The notes under the pieces: model-generated
Seen by the model: the letters and a program-made list of their open reading frames with translations, nothing else
Databases searched by the model: none
What the model was told of the DNA's origin: nothing
Position numbers and translations under genes: made by a program
Origin: Rhizoclosmatium globosum
Taxonomy: Eukaryota; Chytridiomycota; Chytridiomycetes; Chytridiales; Chytriomycetaceae
NCBI GenBank assembly: GCA_002104985.1
Contig: MCGO01000009.1
Coordinates: forward strand, 496,001 to 560,000
Direction of reading: 5' to 3'
Length of the DNA: 64,000 nt
In this document: positions 22,649 to 33,600 of the stretch, one piece after another
How the letters are laid out: the number at the start of each line of letters is the position of its first letter
Numbering within the stretch: position 1 is the stretch's first letter

Positions 22649-24899
22649 TCACAAACGCCCCTTCAACAACGGCTTCACCTCATCCTCGAAATACGGGGTT
22701 TTGAAGCAATCCGGTGCATTCTTCACCGTCTCAAAATAGTGCCGATAAATGTCTCCATCATATCTTCCAATTGGTGCCTTGAGGATAAAATCGGGGAATC
22801 CAAAAGCTAAGCAACAAAATTAGTTACAATACAAACAAGAGGAGAGAAAAGAAAAACAAACCATCAGTCAATCCAACAACATCCGCTCTCAACTCTTTCG
22901 CCCCGGAATACACCGTCTCTCTCAAACGCTCCACTTGCCCCTTCGTCATGCATTCATACTCCAACACGGAATCCAACAACTCTCGTCTCACAACATCCGC
23001 AGCAAACAATACACCGCATTTCAGGAGTACAGGCGAAATAGCCTCGTTTTTGAGGTCACTCATTCCTTGGTACAAAGAGAATAAATGCTGGTACACGAAA
23101 ATCGTGCCCAATTTTGTCAAGTCGACCATGTAAATGTTCCAAACGTCAGCGGTACTATTGCTTTTTCTGGTTTCCTTGAATTTGGAGACTAGATCTGCGC
23201 CCATTTTGACAACGAGGGAGGAAAAGAGGGTGACGTACGAGTGGAGGTCCTTGAACCCGTCTTGTGGGAATGTGTACTGTTGTTTCAAGATTTGTTGTGT
23301 GTTGGCGAGGAAGGCAGTGGAACCAATGCATGCCACTTGTTTGTTTGCGAGAACTTTTTGGATGATTCCCATAACGTATCTCTGTAGAATCATTTTTCGT
23401 GATCAATAGTGGGAAAATAGAGGGGGAAAAAATAAATAAACTCACAGCAAGTTGTTGAATCAAGGTGTAGTTGTCACCGCCACCTGTAGTTACAACACCC
23501 CAATCCGCAATATGTCCCGCAATAGCATTGTAGGCACTGTACGCATGCCCACCACACGCACGTCTACACGTCTCAAGCGCATAACTACCCCACCAAGTCC
23601 CCACCGCCTTAAACCCTGCCGAAACACTATGAATATCCGGCAACTCCTCCAAATAAACACTCGGATTCTTTACCGCCTCCAACCTCAACCGATCCCACCG
23701 CCCCTGAATCTTCCGCTCCGCATTCATATACACATACAACCCTGCAACAAGTGGAAGCGTGTTGACAGTCTGGATCTGGAAGTCAATGATCTGCGGGTTC
23801 CCAGGCCCCTGTCGACGAACGACGCCGTATCGAGACGCGATCGTCACGGATTGACCCACGAGGACTTGGAGGAGTGTTAACGCGCTGATGCGCTCCGGGA
23901 TCAAGGTTGCGTACATGACAGCCGGGTGTGGCGGGGGGCTCACGCGTGGTGGTTGAGTAAGGGAGGGAATCACTTGCATCCATTTTGAGAGCATGTTGTT
24001 TAGAGGGATTCGGACGGATGTGAGTTGGATCCAGCCGTTGTCGAGGCCGTGGCGGCCGGCTTTTGCGCCAATGTCGCCGCACGTGACGCCGGGGAGGAGG
24101 CGGCCTGTTTCGAGGCTGCGGAGGGGGACAATGAACCAGGATAGGCCGTGGTTTTCGGTGTTTACGATTGTTTGGGAGACGAGGACTGTGTGGGTTGCGG
24201 ATTGGCCTGCGGCGCCGATCCACCATTTTGTGGAGGTGAGTGTTGGAGAAGTTATGATCCATTCGTTTGTTTTTGGGTCGAATGTTGCGGTTGTTTCGAG
24301 GTCACGGAGGGACGATGAGTGGCCCAGTTCAGTCATTGCGAAACAACCAACAATGCGAGGGTCTTTTGGAATGAACTCTTTGATTTGGGCAGGAGTTCCA
24401 AAAAGCTGGATGCTTTGATGGTATAACATGTCGTGAACGTACATCTTCATACTCTGTTTGCAAGTTGTAGACCATGAGTTTGGTATTCAAAGAAGGGACA
24501 GATAAAAGAGACTCACCAAGCTTTCCGACAATTCACCGGCAGCTTTCGAGATCGCATCTGCTAGGAGTGGGTCGGTTTTTCCGAGGGTGGCGCGAATCTC
24601 ATTGATGCGAGAAACTTGTTGGGCAGTCTTCCAACGCCATTGGGCCCGAGTCAAATCAAATGGATTGGTTTCAAATGCGATTTGAGGGTCACGTTTGAGG
24701 ATGTTGTGGGCTAGTTTCTGTTGTTTGAAGTAAGTAAGCTTATTAGTACTTAGTAATCAGACTGTGAAGGAAAGCTCACTCTGGCATTGTGTAGGTCTTT
24801 CCCGCCATCCACGTATTCAGCCATAGCTTGAATGGAGAAGGACGTGTTCTTTCTCTCTCTTGCAATGTCGGCCATTGCCTGCTCTGTCATTGGGTCCAT
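22649..24899 (-). CDS. Acyl-CoA oxidase (peroxisomal beta-oxidation)
   Basis: Five exons (24899-24780, 24717-24517, 24453-23446, 23381-22862, 22806-22649) give 668 residues, the usual acyl-CoA oxidase length. Landmarks: CFAMTELGHSSS (FAD/substrate loop), WWIGAAGQSATH, the ACGGHAYSAYNAI motif near the flavin site, TGGGDNYTLIQQLA, and the C-terminal DAFGFPD and GRYDGDIY block. The enzyme should carry out the first, H2O2-producing step of fatty acyl-CoA oxidation. The protein ends in GRL, which is not a standard PTS1; several fungal acyl-CoA oxidases also lack PTS1, so import may be by another route. It is divergent from a membrane protein gene with 110 bp between the ATGs. Confidence 0.92.
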
Positions 24900-25009
24900 G
24901 TGTTTTCCTTCCTCTTTTCCTATTTCTTTTGATATTCCTTTTCTTTCTTCTTCCTTTGAGTAAGTTTGGTTTCAAAACCCCCCCTCAAACACAACCAAAT
25001 CCGCCCAAA
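24900..25009. promoter_or_regulatory. Divergent intergenic promoter region
   Basis: 110 bp between the acyl-CoA oxidase start and the next plus-strand start; pyrimidine-rich on the plus strand. Its plus-strand translation is hydrophobic but has no in-frame ATG, so it is not read as a signal peptide. Confidence 0.5.
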
Positions 25010-25462
25010 ATGACGTCCTCGGAAGCATGCTATCGGGCATACATCCACATGGACACGGCAGGACCAATCAAGTTCAGTTCAACTGTGGCCAACAACACGG
25101 CATCGTCCGCGACTTGCAACGCCTTCTGTTCCAAAGCGGATTCCAGCCTTGCGATCGCCTCATCGTCGCTCATGAAGGTTGACACGGCGCTCGAATGCTT
25201 CTGCCTTGCGACAATGGGTGATCCGATCGGCCAGGCTGAGTGTGTTCCGTGCGGTAAGGGCGATTCGAGCATGTGTGGCCTGATGGAGGGTAGTTTCATC
25301 AAGTCGTTTGCCCTTGTGCCCGTCAAGGCTTCCCTGTCTTCGAAGCCGAATTCAGGTGTTGCTGTTGGTGCTGGTTCTGTTGCTGGTGCCGGTGCCGGTG
25401 CCGGTGCTGGTGCTGGTAGTAGTGCGAGTTCGAATGGTGGCAGTGTGAATCTTGGACCTTCC

Positions 25463-25493
<31 letters not shown>

Positions 25494-26329
25494 CAATCAA
25501 TACTCCAATCGATTTGAATTCTACTGGCCCTACAAACCAGATCGTACCCTCAGTGGCTACGGTCACTCTCGCTGCCTCTGCGGCCGGCGCTAAAGTCCTT
25601 GCAACTGCAAACGTAAACACTGCATTGGGAAATGGAGTTCTGCCACAAAACTCCACCAATACAGCTGCTGCAAGTGACAACAACACCTCTCAATCTCCTT
25701 CAACACTCGTTATTGCCCTTTCCTCCGTGTTCTCAATCCTCGCAGTGCTTCTGCTTGTTTGTCTCTGCTGCTACTACAGACGCCGTCGCGCGGACAAGTC
25801 TCAATGGGCCCAAGTCATTGAGGACGATGAACACGGTGTTTCCGCCGCAGGAACGAAGCAAGAGGATGAAGATGTTGGTGCGAATTTGGTTCAAGAAGAA
25901 TCTCTGCTTGCAGGGTCTCCAGGACAACAAGGTCCATACAGCGATAATACAACGGCGGTGAAACCAACTGTGAAGCGATGGCCGTTTGCGTCCAGGGGTG
26001 GTATGTTTTCGCGCGATAATTCCGTCATGGTTGAACAAGAGAATGTGGCGCTGCAAACAAAGAAGGGAAGTGCTTTGGGTTCAACAGGAGCAGTGGCAAC
26101 TAAGGAATCTACTTTTGTTATCATGTCGGAGGACTCGGAGGAGAGAGACGAGTTGGTGGAACCCGTCAAAGAGTTTCCAGTGAATAGCGGAGTTGGTACC
26201 GGTTCTCGAAAATCAGTCACATTTGCACCAAAGCCATCTTTTGAGGCTGTCACGCTGCATTCTGTGCAGCATCAAGCATCACGAAAACCACAACCACTTC
26301 CTTCACAAGGTCCTTCGAGTTCCCGCTGA
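25010..26329 (+). CDS. Single-pass membrane protein with N-terminal Cys-containing domain, member 1
   Basis: A single-exon gene of 439 residues. The first ~100 residues hold seven cysteines (for example SATCNAFCSKA, LECFCLATMG, CVPCGKG), spaced somewhat like a WSC-type or similar small disulfide domain. Gly/Ala and Thr/Asn low-complexity tracts follow, then one transmembrane helix (VFSILAVLLLVCLCCYY) with a basic stop-transfer RRRR, then a ~170-residue cytoplasmic tail. No signal peptide is present from this ATG, so the N-terminus would have to be exported by the internal segment. The neighbour at 26454-27557 has the same layout, so the two look like a convergent duplicated pair. A wall-sensor role is possible but not shown. 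Confidence 0.75.
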
Positions 26330-26453
26330 TTGAAAAAATGTCGTCATGTTTCTTTCTTCTCATCCGTCTGTCTAATAAATATACAAAAGTACACTAAAAT
26401 CTATTGATCTTAACCAAAAGTAAAAATAAAACACGATAGAAAAACAATAAAAA

Positions 26454-27557
26454 TCAAAGAGTAACAGTCGTTGGAACGCGACCCACCAAAACAGCATCTC
26501 CAATTTGAACCGTTGCACCCCGCTGATGCTCCACATCCAACAAATAAGATGCACTTCCATCCAACGCCACGTATTCTTCACTTGACGACGACGACGACGA
26601 CGAAGACGACATGATCGGAACCCCTTCATCACCACGATCCACAACGTTCCTCCCCGTCGTATCCGATCTCCCGACAGTCCCATACGTAGTTGCATCCATC
26701 GACATCCACATTCCATTCCTGTTCCCTGACGAACCCGCCACCACCGCAACACCCGCTCCCTCTGAAACCCCAAACGGCCAGAACACGGTTCCCCGACGAG
26801 GTAGAGTCGACGTGTGTGATTCTTGACTCATTTGTCTTGATACACTGTTGGTGGTGGTGGTGGTGGTGGTGGTGGTGTTGGATGGGATCATGGGTTCTGC
26901 TGTTGAACTTGTTTTGAGTGTTTTGCCGCGACGGAGGAAGCAGAAGAGGGTTAGGAGGAGGGTGAGGAGGGCGAGGGTTGTGCAGATTGATATTGCTGCG
27001 ATTAGGGTTGGGGAGAGGGTGTTGGAGGGTTGGTCTTGTTGCTGGAGGTTGGTTGTGTTTGTGTTTGTGATTGTGGTTGTGTTGGGGCTGGTTGGGGGAG
27101 GGACGATGATAGTGGGGAGTATATTTGGGGCTGTGAGTGCGGAAGGGGATGTGGTGTTATTGTCGGAGGAGAGAGAGTGGATGGGAGATGTGGCGGATTC
27201 AAGGCCGATTTTGTTTTGCTGCAGAGTTCCTGTAGGTTTAATTAAAGGATTCTGAATAGGAATAAATGCGTATACGGTTGATTGCTCTGATTGAGCTAAT
27301 CCACACGTTTCTCTGTTGTTGTTGCATGGGATACAATCTGTCGACACAGACTGTTGTTGGCCCAATGTGGGTTCTTGACCTGCAAAACAGAAGCACTTGA
27401 GCCCTTCATTTTCAATCCTTGGAGATGCAAAAGTATATATCGTTCCTGTTCTTGTTGCTTCAGCGGCACAGGAGGCTCCACAAGTTGCTTCAACCAAGGC
27501 AATGGGATGTTCGGATGGAAGTGAGGTCGAATGAACGAGAGAGCACTTCACGGACAT
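26454..27557 (-). CDS. Single-pass membrane protein with N-terminal Cys-containing domain, member 2
   Basis: A single-exon gene of 367 residues from the ATG at 27557 (MSVKCSLVHS). An in-frame ATG at 27635 would add 26 residues. Layout and cysteines (ATCGASCAA, LKCFCFAGQEP, CIPCNNN) parallel member 1. A Thr/Pro/Asn-rich stalk follows, then a transmembrane segment (LALLTLLLTLFCFL), a basic flank (RRGK), and a tail with a poly-Thr run encoded by ACC repeats near 26850-26875 and a poly-Ser run near 26580-26610. The chosen start aligns with the start of member 1. It is convergent with member 1. Confidence 0.72.
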   Translation of the reverse strand: MSVKCSLVHSTSLPSEHPIALVEATCGASCAAEATRTGTIYTFASPRIENEGLKCFCFAGQEPTLGQQQSVSTDCIPCNNNRETCGLAQSEQSTVYAFIPIQNPLIKPTGTLQQNKIGLESATSPIHSLSSDNNTTSPSALTAPNILPTIIVPPPTSPNTTTITNTNTTNLQQQDQPSNTLSPTLIAAISICTTLALLTLLLTLFCFLRRGKTLKTSSTAEPMIPSNTTTTTTTTTNSVSRQMSQESHTSTLPRRGTVFWPFGVSEGAGVAVVAGSSGNRNGMWMSMDATTYGTVGRSDTTGRNVVDRGDEGVPIMSSSSSSSSSSEEYVALDGSASYLLDVEHQRGATVQIGDAVLVGRVPTTVTL

Positions 27558-28099
27558 TATTCGATCTCTTTTTGGGATGGTTTTCGAGAAGAACAAGGAT
27601 TGATGTGAGGCGGAGTTTGTTGTTCTTCCAACCATGGCCGAACATCGGTCCAACAAAACAAATTATTAAATTATTATGTTTCTGTCAACCTCGATTTGTG
27701 AAAGATTCTTGCTTTTGCAGACCACGTGCATAGGATGATGAATTGTAACATAATTTGTGGAAAGAGATGAGCTTTCCGTTTGGGTTGAAGACGTGTTGTT
27801 TTGAAATATATATGTTCGAAGTAGGATGATACCAAAGAATGAAGGGATTGAAATTCTTTGATTGTATCAGGAGAGAATTTAGAGTCTTGATACGGTAGTG
27901 GGAGGGGCTGGTCAGAGGGTTGACGGTTGAAGCCATAAGATACGATTTTGGAAGTTGAGAGTCGTCTTAAGTAACAGCCATAATCCTTACAATATACAAT
28001 TGCTACGGCTATGATTATGATTTCGGTCTTTTTAATGCTAACGTCTCAAGTTCAAGTTTGTACAAATTTATTACTTAAAGAGAGAAGGAAGAAGAAACA
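27558..28099. other. 542-bp region without a confident gene
   Basis: AT-rich sequence between two minus-strand membrane protein genes, probably the 5' region of member 2 and the 3' end of member 3. An 83-codon ATG-started minus-strand frame (27936-27685) has ordinary-looking composition but no recognisable motif and no clear splice partners. I leave it uncalled. Confidence 0.4.
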
Positions 28100-29489
28100 T
28101 CAAATATCGTCCACGTTCACGGGTACATATGGTTTGATGGCGGAATACGTTATGTCCCTCGACGAAGAAGCCTTTTTCATCCTGTATGTTTCAAACCAGA
28201 TTTAGTACCCATGACACAAGATTCTAAGAAACTTACACATGATCATCAGATTGGTGGCTTTTGAGAGACTTTACAGTGTTTGAGGGTGTTTCATTCACGC
28301 TACTTCTGGCCACCAACATCATTGGGTTGAACTCGAGTGACTCCACAGATTCCTTGATATCACGCTTCTTCACCATACGCTTCTTCACCGTCAAGAACAC
28401 AAACCAGCCACAAAATCCAACCAACATAAATACAGCTACGACAGAAATCCCAATACGACCACCTGTTGACAGCCCAGAACCATCATTAGTGCCGTCCATC
28501 CATTGAGTGTTGTTGCTGGGAATTCCGTACACAGCTGTCGAGTACAAATTCCGACATTTCGAGTCAGGAACGCCGTAGTCCAAGGTATCGTAGTAAATCA
28601 GACAACCTGAATCGAGATACCGAGTACGAAGCAAGGATCCATTCGTTGGGGAGAGAGACAAAGTCTTGGACAGGACAGTAATGTTTCCTTGAGTTGACTT
28701 TTGGGGAACACATTGGTCAAGGTATGTCACAAGTGCGTTTCGCGGCGCAGTGCAACTTGTGTCAGCAAATGCCCAAATGATTGAATAGGGACCGGCTTGG
28801 ATCAAGTTATTGGCGTCAATATATCCCTTGAGGAAGAGTGGGTCAAACACTTGGATACACGTCGAGGCAAGATATGCTTGTGTGTTGGAAGAGTATTGGC
28901 AAGTTTTTTGAGAAGAGCAAAAGAGGGTTGGACTGCGTTTGAATGAGAGCGAGACTGGCAACGAACAAGACGCGTCTGGAAAACGCGGAGTGACAACACC
29001 TTGATTTGTAGACGACGTGACAGCACAAGAAAGTGAAGTTGACGACACAAGGAATTGGCACTGAGGATCCGACCACGTTGACTGCACGACTTGGTTTGTG
29101 TTTGATGCATTCAAGGACAAAAGGGTGTATTGGTTCTTGGCTGGAAGTGGAGTGCACAGATCGAGTGAATACAGCTTGAGAATACCGGTGGCTGAGGAGG
29201 TCACGGGAGCATCCAAGCTTAGAGGTGCTGTGCATTTGGACGCTTCTGTCGCAGCCACAAAGGTGAAGTTTGCGTAGAGAGACGTTGCGAATGTGTTAAG
29301 AGAAAGGTTCGATGGGTCAAGGCAGATGGACTGCTGGGACCCGCCAGTTGCGCTGATTGGAGTGCACTTGTTGTTGGTGGTGGCGGAGCAGTCTGACAGC
29401 GTTCCTTGCATTTGCACTTGAACGTATTGGAGGGCGCTGGATGAGCAACTCGTGTCACTATACAGTGCGTATCCCACAAGAGCGGACAT
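28100..29489 (-). CDS. Cys-rich single-pass membrane protein, large extracellular part, member 3
   Basis: Two exons (29489-28237 and 28181-28100) give 444 residues. Without the second exon the protein would end at DDHV; the perfect donor (GTAAGT) and the in-phase acceptor add MKKASSSRDITYS and a short tail. The extracellular part has at least fifteen cysteines in loosely repeated units beginning like YALYSDTSC, TWSDPQCQF, FADTSCTAP and YLDSGCLIY, so it may be a tandem array of one small disulfide repeat. One transmembrane helix (ISVVAVFMLVGFCGWFVFL) is followed by a basic cytoplasmic tail. No signal peptide is seen from this ATG; a short upstream exon may have been missed. Function unknown. 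Confidence 0.72.
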
Positions 29490-29715
29490 TGGTTGATTGG
29501 CGCTGTTTGCTGTTGGGTTTTTTCGGCAATGCTTTTCTCCTGTAGAGCTTGTGAAATTTGGGGTGCTTGCGATGCTTGGCGAGCAAAGTGTCACAAATCT
29601 GTCTTCCTTACTGTTTTTATTAATTGTCAAACAATTCGAACCAATTTTTGTATATCAGGTGGCGGCAGTTGGCTTTGTTCTATTTGTTCTTTAAGAATTC
29701 ACGTGTCTCCCAACA

Positions 29716-30675
29716 ATGCAGTGGGACAAGTTGATAGCTGCGACTCCACGCGACTCCCATGTCGGCTCTCATGGAAGAGGTTCTCTATTTAGTGAAGGAA
29801 GAAGCAGTGAAGTTCACTGTAACGCGGGTGACGCTGCCGATTCCAGTCCTCTTGTTCGCGATGAAGAAATCGTGTCTGCGATCAAGCAAACTCCAACTTG
29901 TCTATTAAAACCATCACAATTCTTTGTTGGAACGTGTGGAGTCTTGTATCTCGCGTTTGCAGGATTTCCCGACCCCATAATGAGCCTGAAACAACAGTGG
30001 GAACAGATTCAAAATGTTAACATTGCAGAAGAAGGACCCACTTCAAAATGGCCGATGGTATATAGCTTTAATTGTATTACTCTATTGATTTTGACTTTGG
30101 TCCTGAATGTTCTTCCGACAGGTTGCGCTTGGTTGCCTCAACTCCGAAGATAAATCATACAAACTCGATACCCTCGAAGCAATCAGTACATTGTCGAAAA
30201 AGATTTCGATTCGCCTTAGGAAAGTTCAAATCTGTTTGACTGCTGTATCCTATGTCATCTTCTCGTCTCGCTGTCTTGAGAAGATTGTATTTCGCGCAGA
30301 TATTCCACTCCATGAATTCGAAGAAACCGAACCCGTTGCATATATTCCTGACGATCAAAAGAGCGTTGTGGAGCAGTATTTGGCGGCCACTGATGAGTAC
30401 AAGGTCCGTTTGAAGGAAGTAAATAAGCCTGGAATGAGGAGCCAGTGAGTACTTCATTACGTCCTGCCTTAACCGGCGATTTTAAAGTGTTCGTGTTTCA
30501 TAGATTCTACCGATCGTATTGCTCGGAAACTACCTTGGCGGTATTTATCTCACATCACAACGAGTTAATGGAAGTTATTGCAGAGTATAAACGGGCTGTT
30601 GACAAATTGCTGCCAGGATATTATAGTTGGTTCGAAAAAGATTCGCTACATGTTACAATCAGATGTGTTCGCTGA
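29716..30675 (+). CDS. Hypothetical protein, family not recognised
   Basis: Three exons (29716-30057, 30122-30444, 30504-30675) give 278 residues with matching phases. The C-terminus reads GYYSWFEKDSLHVTIRCVR. The H-x-T-x-R pattern resembles one half of the 2H-phosphoesterase motif, but the second histidine motif is not evident, so this is only a hint. The middle is helical and charged. Its stop codon lies only 12 bp before the longest possible start of the helicase gene on the same strand. No function is proposed. Confidence 0.6.
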
Positions 30676-30687
30676 AGTAGTAGCTCG

Positions 30688-33600
30688 ATGAATAAGAAAG
30701 TTATGAAGGAGTGGAGATATCGAGAGTTGAAAACTTTATTAAAAAACTTCGAAAGAAACCCTGTCCGAAATCATTCAATGTTTCCTTCACTTCGCGCGTA
30801 TTCATCGAATCGGCCGGCACCACCACAACCCTCTTCATCCACATCATCACCTGTTCGCGTGAATCACTACGCTGATCCTTCAATGCCTTTGTATCCACCG
30901 CCAAACGCCATGACCCACGCGTATCCCACCACTCAAACGCACACTCCGCCCAATCCACCCACACCGAACACTCAGATCAGAGCCCCAGTGCATCTCGCTG
31001 CTAATAACTCGAATGATCAAAGAGTTAGACCTAACTCAACGGGTCTACGCGCTGTAGCCGAGTTAAAAGGTGGGCTGTGTGTTCGGACGCATTCTTCAGA
31101 GTCTAACGCGATTTCCCAACAACACCAGGAGACTCATTCAAGGCCGTATTTCCATTCAAGCTCTTTAATCCAATGCAGTCGCTTTGCTTTGACGTGGTTA
31201 GTAAAGAGACTTTGTTTTCTCTATCGTCTTGCTAACTCAAATGAACAGGCGTACAAATCAGACAGTAACTTGGTTGTCTCTGCCCCAACTGGATCTGGAA
31301 AGACGTGTGTGATGGAACTCGGTGGGTTCTTTGCGTTGGAGGCGGTTGGTTGGTTGATTGCTGAACTTTGAAATTGTGCCACAGCAATCGTTCGTCTCAT
31401 ATCGAAGCCAGATGGTCAGCATGCTAAAATTGTCTACGTTGCTCCGACAAAGGTGGTTTGATAATTCCAACTTCACTGCCTCATTAGTATGGAAAACATC
31501 TTACTGTAATTCAAATCATAGGCACTCTGCTCTGAACGCGTCGCCGATTGGAAAAACAAGTTTCGAATGTTGGGCATTACTTGCGGCGAACTAACGGGTG
31601 ATACCGATTCAGCTAACGTGCGAGAAGTTCAACAGAGCAATATTATGTGAGATCCCTCCATTGCAATTATGCCGTAACAGAAATTTATTTAATTTGCAGC
31701 GTGACAACTCCTGAGAAGTGGGATTCAATGACACGCAGATGGCGAGACTACAAACAACTGATGGAACTTGTCCAACTCATTCTTGTGAGTAAAGCATCAC
31801 TCCGTTACATTTCTCTGCTAACAGACAATTAAGATTGACGAAGTTCACTTGCTTAATGAACCACGTCGAGGAGCTGTTCTTGAAGTCATTGTCTCCCGTA
31901 TGCGCACGGTTAACGCAGAATGTGCTATGATGAATCCCAACCGTCAAAACAAGAAAGCTCTTCGAATTCTAGCCATCTCCGCTACAGCACCCAATATCGA
32001 CGACATTGCCGTGTGGTTAAAAGAAGCGGACACAGGGCGAAGGGCAGAGTGTAAAGTATTTGGAGAAGAGTTTCGACCTGTTCAACTTGTGAAGCACGTC
32101 TTTGGATACCCCGCGCGAATGAACACGAACGACTTTCAGTTTGATAAAGTTCTTGATTATCGGCTAGGAGAAGTTATCAGTCGCTTTAGTGAAGGGAAGC
32201 CTGCACTCGTCGTAAGTTGTTTGCCATTTTTGAATGCGAATTCTTATTGCAGATATATCTTAGTTTTGCTCCACGCGAAAGTCTGTAGAGTCTGCCGCTG
32301 CGCAATTGGTTTCCGATTCCATGCCGTGTACTATCGGCCGTGATCACCCATACATACGAAGCCAACTTCATCAAATGGAACTTCAAGAGTTGTCCCAAAT
32401 GGTTTCTGACAAAAAACTGGCCGGTATACACAACCTTCTTTGAATCCATACATTACTAATCCTCGTTGATTTATGTAGAATATCTTCCACACGGCATCGC
32501 AATTCACTATGGATGTTCGTACCTCCGTTCTCTCAAGCAAAAGCTAATCGCTGTTTAGCACTCACGCAACAAGATCGCGCCCTTGTTGAATCAAAGTTCA
32601 TCTCTGGGCACCTGTCAATCGTCTGCGCTACATCTACCCTCAGTGTTGGCGTCAATCTCCCTGCTCACCTTGTCATCATCAAGGGCACTCAACAATACAG
32701 AGATACTGGATATGCTGAATACAGTGAACTTGACGTAATGCAAATGATGGGCCGTGCTGGACGCCCTCAGTTTGACGATAGCGGAGTTGTTGTGATTATG
32801 ACGACAGTTGATAAGGCGAAAGGATACGAGAATATGGTTTCAGGCAAGGAAATCATCGAGAGCAGTTTGCATGAGAACTTGATTGAGCATCTGAATGCGG
32901 AAGTTTGTTTGGGGACAATTCGGAATGTTGAGTTGTGTATTGAATGGTATGTCTATTGTCACATACATCTGATTGAATACTTAAACCGTATTTTATAGGC
33001 TGAAGTCTACATTTTTGAATGGTAAGCCGGCCCATCTTAATTTGTGGAAACTGATCTACATTGCCTCAGTCCGAATGAGCAAGAACCCAACACGATATAA
33101 AGACCCTCGTGATAAACAAGCTGCAAGTCTGGATAGTATGTGTATGAAGGATTTGAATCTTCTGGCCCAGGCACAATTGATTCAGCAGCAAGATGAAGGC
33201 ATGACTGTCTCTCCGACAGACTTTGGCAGGTAAAAAATGTTATTCCTTTCACCAACGAGTAATGCTTATTCTACTCCTCAGAGTCATGGCAAAGTATTAC
33301 GTACGTTTTGAAACTGCACGAGATATAATTGCAATATCAAAAGGACCCTCAGTGAAAAAGCTAGTAAGCGTTTTGGGAAGATTCTTGTTACCCGAGTACT
33401 TATCAACATCTCCAGCTTGAATGTCTCTCTAATTCGATTGAATTTTCGGAGCTAAAGTATCGAAATGATAAGACATACTTGAATACGCTCAACAAGGTTG
33501 TTAAGTATCCAATCAGCGGAAAGTTGAAAACTGTTGGCGAACGTGTGAATCTTTTGATTCAGGTTTGGCATTGTTTAGTTTGATAGTGTAATAGTTAATC

